From NCBI RefSeq assembly GCF_037969875.1, contig NZ_CP150218.1, positions 1,984,001 to 2,048,000 of the forward strand: DNA of 64,000 nucleotides. Direction: 5' to 3'. The translations under genes were made by a program, and so were the position numbers. A model generated the notes under the pieces. It was not told where the DNA came from. It ran no database searches and worked only from the letters and a program-made list of their open reading frames with translations. Source of the DNA: Paenibacillus sp. FSL R7-0337. GTDB taxonomy: Bacteria > Bacillota > Bacilli > Paenibacillales > Paenibacillaceae. Below are positions 51,557-60,308 of the stretch, piece by piece. Every line of letters starts with the position of its first letter. Positions within the stretch are counted from its first letter, which is position 1.

Positions 51557-52306
51557 TTAAATACTCGACTTATTGCGGAAGTAGTTCTGCAGGAACTCCT
51601 TGGCCCGCTCGGAGGTGGGGTGATTGAACACCTGGTCCGGCGTGCCCTCCTCCACAATTTTCCCCTTATCCAAGAAAAGCACCTTGTTGGCTACTTCATA
51701 TACGAAGCTCATCTCATGCGAGACGAGAATCATCGTCTGACCTGTGGCGGCGGTCTTCTTGATCGTCTGCAGCACCTCGCCCACCAGCTCGGGGTCAAGC
51801 GCTGAGGTCGGCTCGTCCAGAAGCAGCAGCTTCGGATTCATCGCGAGCGCGCGGGCAATGCCCACCCGCTGCTGCTGGCCGCCGGACAGATGCTTCGGAT
51901 AATAATGAGCACGCTCAGCAAGGCCTACCTGCTCCAGTTGCTCCTGTGCAATCTGCGCGGCCTCGCGGTCGTTCATCCGCTTCACAATCCTCAGGCCTTC
52001 CTTCACATTATCCAGCGCCGTCCGATGCTGGAACAGATTGAATTGCTGGAACACCATCGCTGTCTGCTTCCGCAGCTCCAGCCGCTGCTTGTTCGTAATC
52101 GTGCTGAAATCGATCTTGAAGCCTTCGAGATCCAGCATCCCCCGGTCCGCCTGCTCCAGGCAGTTGAGTGAACGCAGGAAGGTAGACTTACCTGCACCGG
52201 ACGAACCGATGATGGCCACAACATCTCCCTTGTTAATCTCGACGGAGAGATCGTCCAGAATCAGATTACCGTGAAAAGACTTGGATAAATGGCTTACCTT
52301 AATCAT
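51557..52306 (-). CDS. Amino-acid ABC transporter ATP-binding protein
   Basis: 249 aa with Walker [10 protein letters not shown], signature LSGGQQQR, Walker B LLLLDEP and switch VSHEMSF. The start at 52306 ([11 protein letters not shown]) has AAGGAG upstream and overlaps the permease stop by one base (TGATG). It is the last gene of the SBP-CapA-permease-ATPase operon. Its 3' end plus terminator is duplicated at 50352-50458. Confidence 0.93.
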   Translation of the reverse strand: MIKVSHLSKSFHGNLILDDLSVEINKGDVVAIIGSSGAGKSTFLRSLNCLEQADRGMLDLEGFKIDFSTITNKQRLELRKQTAMVFQQFNLFQHRTALDNVKEGLRIVKRMNDREAAQIAQEQLEQVGLAERAHYYPKHLSGGQQQRVGIARALAMNPKLLLLDEPTSALDPELVGEVLQTIKKTAATGQTMILVSHEMSFVYEVANKVLFLDKGKIVEEGTPDQVFNHPTSERAKEFLQNYFRNKSSI

Positions 52307-53061
52307 CAGATCTCTCTCCTTCCCCAAGAGAACCAGCCGCGGTTCATCGCCCCGGCAGCGGAGTCCGGAATCGAGAACCGCTTCTCCAGGAAGCGGAGAA
52401 GCTGCTCAATCAGAATCGTCATGACCCAGTAGATGATCGCCAGCGCGAGATATACCTCGAAGAAGCGAAAGTTGCTGCCGGAGATAATTTTCCCCTTGGC
52501 CGTCATCTCAATCACTCCCGCAACGAAGGCCAGAGAGGTTCCCTTCAGCAGTCCGATCAGTGCATTGCCCAGCGGCGGAATGGCCACCACCAGTGCCTGC
52601 GGAACAATGACTCTTCTAAGCACCTGAAGATAGGTCATCCCCAGAGATTCAGCAGCCTCGATCTGGCCTTTGTTCACCGATTGCAGCGCAGCGCGGATCG
52701 TCTCCGAGTTGTACGCCGCTTCATTGAACGCGAAGGTGACCAGCACGAAGATCATCGCCGGAATGGCATTGATATTATAATCCGTCCCGTACTGCTGATT
52801 AATGAATTTGAGTAACAACGGAATTCCGTTATAAGTCAGATACAGCTGCACAATGATCGGCGTTCCACGAATGAACGAGATGAACAGTGTGACTAGCTGG
52901 CTTAGCACGGGAATTCGGCGCATACGGATAATGGCGAACAGCAGGGCAAACACAAGGCCGACGATCATCGAGATGACCGTAATCTGCAGACTCACAGGAA
53001 GGACCTCTAACAGGCGAGGAATCGCTGAGAACACCGCGTTGATATCAAAAATCTCTCCCAT
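52306..53061 (-). CDS. Amino-acid ABC transporter permease
   Basis: 251 aa, five to six helices, polar amino-acid permease type: FISFIRGTPIIVQLYLTYNG near residue 60 and the EAA loop EAAESLGMTYLQVLRRVIVP. It is similar in kind to the cystine permeases TcyL/TcyM, though specificity cannot be assigned. The ATPase start overlaps its stop; the CapA-like gene ends 42 bp upstream. Confidence 0.92.
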   Translation of the reverse strand: MGEIFDINAVFSAIPRLLEVLPVSLQITVISMIVGLVFALLFAIIRMRRIPVLSQLVTLFISFIRGTPIIVQLYLTYNGIPLLLKFINQQYGTDYNINAIPAMIFVLVTFAFNEAAYNSETIRAALQSVNKGQIEAAESLGMTYLQVLRRVIVPQALVVAIPPLGNALIGLLKGTSLAFVAGVIEMTAKGKIISGSNFRFFEVYLALAIIYWVMTILIEQLLRFLEKRFSIPDSAAGAMNRGWFSWGRREI

Positions 53062-53103
53062 ACCGATTGACTTCCTTCCACGTTCAATTTACAGGGCGAC
53101 GCT

Positions 53104-54435
53104 CTAACACGGTCTGACGGTCAACCGTCTGCCCTCATAGATAATTTCAGTATGATACCGTTCGTTGCTTACCGCATTCAGCCGCTCCACCAGGGAAGCC
53201 GCCGCTTCATCCGAAGCCAGTACCGGAAGCCCGCGCTTCGTCACTGTCTCATGGGTCAGTCTGAGATCAATCGGAATCAGCTCATAACTGAACCGCTTGT
53301 CCTCTACACTCAGATCGAACATGACCAGGAAGTTCTCCGAGAACTTGCGGTCGCTGTAGAAGCCCTGCCAGTTCCCTTCGCTGTCCTTGGTTCTGTTCTT
53401 ATGCAGGGTAGATGGAGCTTCATTCTCGGCATACCCGTAGGCGGTAAACATCTCCGGAGATACAATCGACTCTCCTGCTTCGAACTCCATGAACAGACTG
53501 CCTATGTTATAAAAAATGGGTTGCCCCTTGTACAGCTCCACCCCTCTGGTGAAGTGGGCACCATGTCCGAAGACACAGCTCGCCCCGGCATCCACCGCAC
53601 CCCGCGCGAAGGTCTCAATGAACTCTGCCGGATAATCGGAGTACCAGTTCTCATTCTCCCCTTCATGCGTATGCAGGCTGACAAAAACATAATCACTGCG
53701 CTCCGCCGCATCCTGGATGCTGCGGTAGATTTCCTGCTGATCCTGCTCATGCGCTGCCGTCTTGACGCGGGACTGTTCACCCTTCTCGAAGGTTAAATAG
53801 CCTTCAAACAGCGAGCCGAATTCATAGTGGTTCTCCGACTTGCTCTTGTAAGTCTCAATCCGCTTGCCTTCCTCCATACTGGAGGCGATGCCGATGCGCT
53901 CACTGATCTCCTTCAAGGTGCTAAAGTCCTGATCGTTCACGACATACGTGCGCGACCAGCGGAGCGGGTTGACGCCCGGACGTGCCGGAACGCCATTTCC
54001 CGGGTTCGAGGCTGCGAACACTTCGCTTCTCGTCACATCGATGGTGATGATCGCAATTCGCCCGTCTGGCGTATCCACGAACACCGGCTTGCGCGCTTCA
54101 TGCAGGCTCATGCCCACGCCAAGCGGGGTCAGACCACGGGCTTCCGCCTCTTCGATCGTGTCCACAAGACCTTGGGTCCCGTAGTCCCCCGTATGATTAT
54201 TCGCAAAGCTCACATAACGGATATTAAGCTTCCCGAATTCGTCCAGCGCCTTGGGGCGCACACTGGTCTGGTAGCCGCGCCCTGCCGCCGGAGCGGTATT
54301 CAAACGCGGAGTCACGAACTCTGCATTGGTAAAAGCTTCATCGGCCCCTTGCAAAAGAGCCAGCAGCTCCGGGTCCATCGTCTTATATAAATTACTGCTG
54401 GAGAATAATGCATCTCCCGAGACTAGAAATTTCAT
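53104..54435 (-). CDS. CapA-family metallophosphatase-like protein
   Basis: 443 aa, a full CapA/PgsA-type domain: GDALFS at the start, FANNHTGDYG near residue 80, SLHTHEGENENWYSDYP near 260, and FGHGAHFTRGVELYKGQPIF then YNIGSL near 290. The family is named from poly-gamma-glutamate capsule synthesis, but other members act on other substrates. This one lacks a signal peptide or membrane anchor, unlike PgsA, and stands between the binding-protein and permease genes of an amino-acid importer. A role in processing the imported amino acid or peptide is plausible but unproven. Confidence 0.85.
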   Translation of the reverse strand: MKFLVSGDALFSSSNLYKTMDPELLALLQGADEAFTNAEFVTPRLNTAPAAGRGYQTSVRPKALDEFGKLNIRYVSFANNHTGDYGTQGLVDTIEEAEARGLTPLGVGMSLHEARKPVFVDTPDGRIAIITIDVTRSEVFAASNPGNGVPARPGVNPLRWSRTYVVNDQDFSTLKEISERIGIASSMEEGKRIETYKSKSENHYEFGSLFEGYLTFEKGEQSRVKTAAHEQDQQEIYRSIQDAAERSDYVFVSLHTHEGENENWYSDYPAEFIETFARGAVDAGASCVFGHGAHFTRGVELYKGQPIFYNIGSLFMEFEAGESIVSPEMFTAYGYAENEAPSTLHKNRTKDSEGNWQGFYSDRKFSENFLVMFDLSVEDKRFSYELIPIDLRLTHETVTKRGLPVLASDEAAASLVERLNAVSNERYHTEIIYEGRRLTVRPC

Positions 54436-54453
54436 GCGATCACCTTCCTCCGG

Positions 54454-55302
54454 TTACTCCATTAGCTCTTTTTTAGGCAAATAGTCGCCGCCAAGCTGCT
54501 CTTGGCTAATCTTCAGCAGGGTGCCGTCTGCATACATTTCCTTGATTCTCTTGTTGACGGTATCCAGCAGGGTGCTGTCCGCAGACTTGGAGAGCAGAAT
54601 ATAAGATCCTGGATCACTATTCTCTGTAGAGAACGCAACCACCTTCAGGTTGGTGAAACCATGTTCCTTAATAGCCTTCTCGGCAGAGACACGGGAAATG
54701 ATGCGCACATCGTACTTGCCGGCTTCAATACCTTCGAACTGCTTCACGAAATTCTCGTCGGTATAGATAATCTCTGCTTTGGCATCCGGGTTCGCTTCAT
54801 TATAATTCTCCAGCAGGGTGGCACCGGAGTTGCCTACTTCTGTTACGGCTTTATAGTCCTTCAGGTCTTCTACCGCCTTAAGGGTATTATCGTCCTTGCG
54901 GACTACGAATACATTCGCATTCTCAATAATCGGGAGAGAGAAATTGTACTTGCCGCGTCTCTCGGGGTTGGAGCTGAAATTGTTCGCCCCCAGCTGGAAG
55001 CGTCCATTATCCAGGCCGGTCAGAATCCCTTCGAATTCAATAGCCTGCACCTCTAGCTTATATTCCGGAAGGTCTTTGAAGATCGCCTTCATTACTTCCA
55101 CATCGTAACCTGTCAACTGCCCGTCCTTCTCGTAGCTAAAAGGATTGCTTACCCCACTCGTTGCAGCAACGATAGTCTTCGTACCTGTTCCCGCGCCGTT
55201 TGTCTCAGCGGAGCCTGCGTTATTCTTTGTTCCATTGCCGCAGCCTGCAATAACCAATCCGAGTAGTACAATCAGAACGCCTGGCACAAATTTCTTCTTC
55301 AT
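54454..55302 (-). CDS. Amino-acid ABC transporter substrate-binding lipoprotein
   Basis: 282 aa: lipobox VIAGC with Cys21, an Asn/Gly-rich linker, and a family-3 solute-binding domain (NPFSYEKDGQLTGYDVEVMK; FQLGANNFSSNPERRGKYNF). The pattern resembles cystine-type binding proteins TcyJ/TcyK. It is the first gene of the operon; CapA starts 18 bp downstream. GGGGGAAG precedes the ATG. Confidence 0.92.
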   Translation of the reverse strand: MKKKFVPGVLIVLLGLVIAGCGNGTKNNAGSAETNGAGTGTKTIVAATSGVSNPFSYEKDGQLTGYDVEVMKAIFKDLPEYKLEVQAIEFEGILTGLDNGRFQLGANNFSSNPERRGKYNFSLPIIENANVFVVRKDDNTLKAVEDLKDYKAVTEVGNSGATLLENYNEANPDAKAEIIYTDENFVKQFEGIEAGKYDVRIISRVSAEKAIKEHGFTNLKVVAFSTENSDPGSYILLSKSADSTLLDTVNKRIKEMYADGTLLKISQEQLGGDYLPKKELME

Positions 55303-55483
55303 TATAACTTCCCCCTCGTCTAGTAAAAGCTCTCTCTTGTTGTCCTATGATGTCCAACTTATCATAGTCATTTAGTCTGGAATTATTATGTCATGGGGTA
55401 TACACGGTGTCAAGGTGAACGGGCAAAGGATTTGGCGAATCCTGACGAACGAAGTCGATTGGGAGGCTGGGGTGGGCATGGAT

Positions 55484-55900
55484 CTAATTCATTAAAAGCC
55501 GTACTCTTCCGGCCAACTCCTCCGCCTCTGCCTCGGTACACGAGTTCTGCTGGGAAATCAGTGCAACCCCTTTGGCGCTGTGGCTCAATCGCGGAATGAA
55601 GTGGGCATGGAAATGGGGAACCCCATCCACCATGATGACGGTATAGACTCGTTCAGCCCCCGCCACCTGCTTAAGCGCCGATATTAATTTTTTCACCACA
55701 ATCCCGTAAGAACCCGCTTCATCCTCAGTCATCTCAGCGAAATCGAGCAGATGCCGTTTCGACTCCAGCACCAGTTGCCCTAGCACGGACTGCTCCGCAG
55801 GAAAATGACATACCTTCCAGTGCTCATCTTCATATATATATCCCCCAGGCGGCTGGGGAGTATTCCCCAGCTGCTTCTCACAAATGAAACAAATAGTCAT
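55484..55900 (-). CDS. HIT family hydrolase
   Basis: 138 aa. The histidine triad is HFHAHF (His96, His98, His100) in the context GVPHFHAHFIPR, with a CFIC zinc-ribbon-like pair at residues 4-7. HIT proteins hydrolyse nucleotidyl phosphoramidates or dinucleoside polyphosphates in the cytoplasm. There is no linked partner gene. The 3' end lies in a 180-bp gap before the amino-acid operon's promoter. Confidence 0.88.
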   Translation of the reverse strand: MTICFICEKQLGNTPQPPGGYIYEDEHWKVCHFPAEQSVLGQLVLESKRHLLDFAEMTEDEAGSYGIVVKKLISALKQVAGAERVYTVIMVDGVPHFHAHFIPRLSHSAKGVALISQQNSCTEAEAEELAGRVRLLMN

Positions 55901-56001
55901 GCAGATCGCCTCTTTCTGCTAGGATAGCTAGTTAACTGCTCACGTTCATTAAATGCGGTGCACTAATGCGCTTACCCCATTTACTCCTAACTCTCTGGCT
56001 C

Positions 56002-56457
56002 CTAAGAAGACCGCACCATTCTCTTCCGGCGCGCCGGAACCTTAACGTCCTGGTCCAGCAGCTTTCCCCAGTTGCCGGGATTGGTCAGGTCGGGAATGCG
56101 CTGCTCCAGAATGGCCTGATATTGAAGGGCCTTCTCTTCCAGATGGGCAACGCGCTGCTTGGCCTCTTCCAGCTGAAGGAGTGCCGCTTCCCTGTATTCC
56201 ATCATCATGGCAAAACGCTGTGCAATCGTCGAATCCCCTTCGAGGCAGAGATCGACATAGGTTTTGATGCTTTCAATGGGGAGGCCGGTCTGCTTGAGGC
56301 ACCTAATCCCGTACAACCAGTTGATCGATTCGTCATCGAACAGCCGGATGTTATTCTTATCACGCTGAATGCTTGGTACCAGACCTTTATCCGTATAAAA
56401 GCGTACAGCATGCTCAGTAAGTCCAGTCATAGCGGCAGCTTCTTTGACAGTATACAT
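56002..56457 (-). CDS. MerR-family transcriptional regulator (AdhR/YhdM-like)
   Basis: 151 aa: winged HTH (residues 1-70; YTVKEAAAMTGLTEHAVRFY) and a coiled-coil dimerisation region (about 80-125). There is no C-terminal ligand domain and no cysteine in the usual metal-binding place; the single Cys residues at about 53 and 71 could sense electrophiles as in AdhR. It is transcribed away from an aldo-keto reductase gene whose promoter carries a MerR-type dyad, so it probably activates that gene in response to aldehydes. Confidence 0.88.
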   Translation of the reverse strand: MYTVKEAAAMTGLTEHAVRFYTDKGLVPSIQRDKNNIRLFDDESINWLYGIRCLKQTGLPIESIKTYVDLCLEGDSTIAQRFAMMMEYREAALLQLEEAKQRVAHLEEKALQYQAILEQRIPDLTNPGNWGKLLDQDVKVPARRKRMVRSS

Positions 56458-56491
56458 AATATGCCTCCCTGAAAATAATAATAAGCCCTGC

Positions 56492-56522
56492 TTGACTTCG
56501 TGTTACACGAAGGCGATAGGCT
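56492..56522 (+). promoter_or_regulatory. MerR-type promoter/operator of the aldo-keto reductase gene
   Basis: TTGACT (56492-56497) and TAGGCT (56517-56522) are 19 bp apart, the long spacer typical of MerR-activated promoters. The dyad CTTCGTG-TTA-CACGAAG (56496-56512) lies within the spacer. Confidence 0.7.
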
Positions 56523-56630
56523 TATTGTATAGCAAATCGGCAGCCAGCGGAATCCCCGCAGAGGTGCCTGCTGTCCGGACCTGTTATCCGGGAAATCTGG
56601 CCGGTTGCCATTACACTAAATATACCTTAG

Positions 56631-57494
<864 letters not shown>

Positions 57495-57519
57495 AAGCTC
57501 CGTCATATCTCAGCAGCAC

Positions 57520-57551
57520 AAGGCCCATGCATAGTCGCATGGGCCTCTTGT
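57520..57551 (+). terminator. Rho-independent terminator
   Basis: AGGCCCATGC (57521-57530) pairs with GCATGGGCCT (57537-57546) around ATAGTC, then CTTGTCT. It also faces the convergent leucine-rich-repeat gene. Confidence 0.8.
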
Positions 57552-57566
57552 CTATGGCATACCTGC

Positions 57567-58607
57567 CTAATACATTTCATAGATAAGCTCAGGATCAAGC
57601 TCTCCCTCAGGGTCAAATGCTGCATAGATGCAGAGCCTGCCAGCAGGTGTATCCCCGGCATCATAGCCGATGCGGAAGGAATAATCTTCAGTGAATATTA
57701 ACTCGGCCAGCTCTAGCTCATTCACATCTTCATCCGGATGGGCCTCGGCAATCTGTTGCAATACAAGGTCAAGCAGCTTGTCCAATTCACCCCATACCTT
57801 TTGAATCCGAGAGGTTAAATGCTCCGCTTCAGTCTTGGTCTTTACCTCCGCTGTCACAGGAAGCTCATGGCCCGAATAGGAAAGAATTGCGCTATAGCAA
57901 GTGAAGGTAGTGTCATAGAGCAAGGTTCCTACCCCCTCCACCTCATGATCAGGCTGGGTGATGAGATTATTGGCATAATCCAGCTCCACAAGCTGCGGAT
58001 TATGGCTCGTATCCAGTACCGTCAGTTTGTTCTCAGAACAATAGAGCTTGGTCAACTTAACATTATGGCTGAGGTCCAGACCCGTAACATGATTATTGAA
58101 GCAGCGCAGACTCGTAAGTCTGGGATGATTGCTAGTCTCCAGGCGGGTCAGATGATTATGATTGCAGCGGATTTCCACAAGTTCCTTACACTCTGCGATA
58201 TTCAGAGTAATGATATAATTGCTGCTGCAATCGAGCTGCTCCAATGCTGTATTGTGCTCAAGGTTAAGTTCATGCAGCGAGTTATAGCAACATTGGAGTA
58301 ACGTGAGTCCGGGATTACTCCTTAAGTCCAATGCGGATATCATATTCTCCTGACACTCCAGCTTCTCCAGCTTCGTGTTCCGGCTGAGGTCCAGGGTACG
58401 GAGGCTGTTCCTGCTGCAATCCAGCTCCTGAAGGGCTGTAAAATGTTCAATCCCTTGAAGGCTTGAGATTCCCCGGCCTCCCAAGTTTAATGTGGTCACT
58501 GAGTCTATGTCACTCTTACGTATCGATTCACGTTCACCGCAGAAGTTCTCCTTTACAAACTCCCGGAAACGTTCATCTGCGAAATCAAGGCTAATCTCAA
58601 ATTGCAT
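57567..58607 (-). CDS. Leucine-rich-repeat protein
   Basis: 346 aa. About nine LRR units of 20-21 residues (LQELDCSRNSLRTLDLSRNT pattern, often with Cys at the position before SxN) span about residues 35-225, followed by a C-terminal domain (about 230-346) ending DPELIYEMY, similar to uncharacterised DUF2004-like modules. There is no signal peptide, so it is cytoplasmic. Such proteins mediate protein-protein contacts; no partner is evident. The ankyrin gene lies divergently upstream. Confidence 0.82.
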   Translation of the reverse strand: MQFEISLDFADERFREFVKENFCGERESIRKSDIDSVTTLNLGGRGISSLQGIEHFTALQELDCSRNSLRTLDLSRNTKLEKLECQENMISALDLRSNPGLTLLQCCYNSLHELNLEHNTALEQLDCSSNYIITLNIAECKELVEIRCNHNHLTRLETSNHPRLTSLRCFNNHVTGLDLSHNVKLTKLYCSENKLTVLDTSHNPQLVELDYANNLITQPDHEVEGVGTLLYDTTFTCYSAILSYSGHELPVTAEVKTKTEAEHLTSRIQKVWGELDKLLDLVLQQIAEAHPDEDVNELELAELIFTEDYSFRIGYDAGDTPAGRLCIYAAFDPEGELDPELIYEMY

Positions 58608-58791
58608 GGTTCTCCCCCTCCCGGATCGTTGGAATTATTCTACCATACCCTGGAGAATGGATCACTTCGGATGAAGTCGCCTCCATCATTAGGCATCTGT
58701 TATTCTGTTATAATGAAGGAAATCTATAGATGCTGGAAGATGCAGTGATGACTATGGGACACTGCCGAACCGAAAACGGAGGGGTTAACGG

Positions 58792-59751
58792 ATGAACAAT
58801 GAGCATCCTCAGACTTGGCTGGCATATGATGATCCACTGGCAGTATTGGCGGTGCAGGCGATTCGTACCGGCAATGTGCCGGGATTGACACAATTACTGG
58901 CTGGAAACCCGGGGCTCGCTAAAGCCCGGATTGTTGGGGCTGAAGAGGGGCGTGCAAGTAACGAAGGGACCGGGAGCGGGGAGACTGGCGATGCCGGGAT
59001 TACAGAGACTGTCGGCGAGGACATTAGTAACACTGGGGCTAGTAACGAAGGCAATGGTAATGCTAATAGTGGCGACGTTGGGACAAGAGCAAACAGCGAG
59101 AACACAGGCGGCGGCACTGATCGAGGGATGTCACGTACACTGCTGCATATTGCTACCGACTGGCCGGGGCATTATCCCAATAATGCAGCGGTTGTAACGG
59201 CGCTGATAGAAGCTGGGGCAGACGCGAATGCCCAGTTCGGCGGACCGCACAGCGAGACGCCGCTGCACTGGGCAGCAAGCTGCGATGACATCGAGGTGCT
59301 GGACCTTCTACTTGACGCCGGCGCTGACATTGAGGCCTCGGGCGCCGTCATCGCTGGCGGGACCCCGTTGGACGATGCCGTGGCATTCGCACAGTGGCGG
59401 GCAGCGCAGCGGCTGGTGGAGCGCGGGGCCAATTCAGCGCTCTGGCATGCGGCGGCGCTCGGGCTGCTTGATAGGATGGAAGCCCACTTCGCCGGAGACT
59501 TGCTCTCCCGCCGCTTCCCTTGGGGCGCAAGCTCCGGTTCAGCAGCACCGGACGAGGTAAATGTTGCGTTCTGGTGCGCCTGCCACGGCGGACAACGCGC
59601 CGCCGCCGAATACCTGCTCGGCCAGGGAGCCGAGCTCAACTGGCGCTCCACATGGGATTGCCTCTCTCCCCTGGACGCAGCTCTGCGCAGCAATGCCACT
59701 GAACTAGCAGCATGGCTAGAGGGGCTGGGCGCTCAGTCCGCACATCAGTAA
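58792..59751 (+). CDS. Ankyrin-repeat protein with a Gly/Asn-rich insert
   Basis: 319 aa. After about 45 residues comes a low-complexity insert (about 50-110) rich in Gly, Asn, Ser and Glu, with repeated -SNEG- and -NTG- words, then ankyrin repeats (LLHIATDWPGHYPNNAAVVT, ADANAQFGGPHSETPLHWAA, VLDLLLDAGADIEASG) and a final repeat-like end. GGAGGGG precedes the ATG. The insert may be a recent expansion, since it splits the first ankyrin-like unit. Function unknown. Repeat array 2 starts 10 bp after the stop. Confidence 0.82.
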   Translation: MNNEHPQTWLAYDDPLAVLAVQAIRTGNVPGLTQLLAGNPGLAKARIVGAEEGRASNEGTGSGETGDAGITETVGEDISNTGASNEGNGNANSGDVGTRANSENTGGGTDRGMSRTLLHIATDWPGHYPNNAAVVTALIEAGADANAQFGGPHSETPLHWAASCDDIEVLDLLLDAGADIEASGAVIAGGTPLDDAVAFAQWRAAQRLVERGANSALWHAAALGLLDRMEAHFAGDLLSRRFPWGASSGSAAPDEVNVAFWCACHGGQRAAAEYLLGQGAELNWRSTWDCLSPLDAALRSNATELAAWLEGLGAQSAHQ

Positions 59752-59761
59752 GTAGCGCTGG

Positions 59762-60092
59762 GCGGAATTAGGTACACTAGTGCTCCTAATTCCCATATCG
59801 CCCGCTTTCTGCGGAATCAGGTGCACTAGTGCTCTTCATTTCCTCATATCGCCCGCTTTCTGCGGAATCAGGTGCACTAGTGCTCTTCATTTTCTCATAT
59901 CACCCGCTTTCTGCGGAATCAGGTGCACTAGTGCTCTTCGGTTCCTCATTCTGCCCACTTTCACCTTCACCAAAGGGATTTATCCTTCTCATTCCCTCAT
60001 TCTGCCCACTTTCACCCTCACCAAAGGGATTTATCCCTCTCATTTACTCATCCTGCCCACCTCCACCCTCACCAAAGGGATTTATCCCTCTC
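59762..60092 (+). repeat. 51-bp palindrome-headed tandem array 2 (4 A units, 3 B units)
   Basis: A units start at 59762, 59811, 59862 and 59913 (49, 51, 51 bp), with head GGTGCACTAGTGCTC. B heads CAAAGGGATTTATCCCT start at 59971, 60022 and 60073 (51 bp apart). A and B linkers share CTCAT, then GCCC and CTTTC, but differ from those of array 1. Heads are nearly identical between arrays (for example TCAGGTGCACT-t/a-GTGCTC; AAAGGGATTTATCCC). The order A then B and the strand are also the same. It lies between convergent genes. Confidence 0.9.
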
Positions 60093-60132
60093 ATTTACTC
60101 ATTTACTCATTTACTCATTTACTCATATACTC
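60093..60132 (+). repeat. 8-bp microsatellite (five ATTTACTC units)
   Basis: Four ATTTACTC copies and one ATATACTC directly continue the last B unit of array 2, which itself contains ATTTACTC. It is probably slippage expansion of the linker. Confidence 0.85.
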
Positions 60133-60182
60133 CTCTCGCCCCCCATACCCGCCCTTATACAGCACGGCGGTTCCACAACGAA

Positions 60183-60209
60183 ACAGGACCAGCCCAAGGC
60201 CGGTCCTGT
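60183..60209 (-). terminator. Hairpin downstream of the SLH serine hydrolase
   Basis: ACAGGACC (60183-60190) pairs with GGTCCTGT (60202-60209), with GGC/GCC-type pairing inside; on the minus strand TTTCGTTG follows. It is 100 bp past the stop codon, the nearest terminator. Confidence 0.6.
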
Positions 60210-60308
60210 GTTCATTGTCGCCGGAAGCTTCGACTAGACAGCTTCATAAATAGCATCATCCCAAAGCTCCGGCACATTAGTCATACCTGCTGTGCAAACC
60301 GCAGGTTC

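Noticed and set aside
59762-60092. CRISPR-like array
   Set aside because: Repeats are imperfect, linkers are not unique spacers, heads come in two types and no cas gene is present.
60240-60308. Short minus-strand frame ending NVPELWDDAIYEAV after the SLH hydrolase
   Set aside because: Only about 24 codons, no ribosome site and no recognisable family; too little to call.
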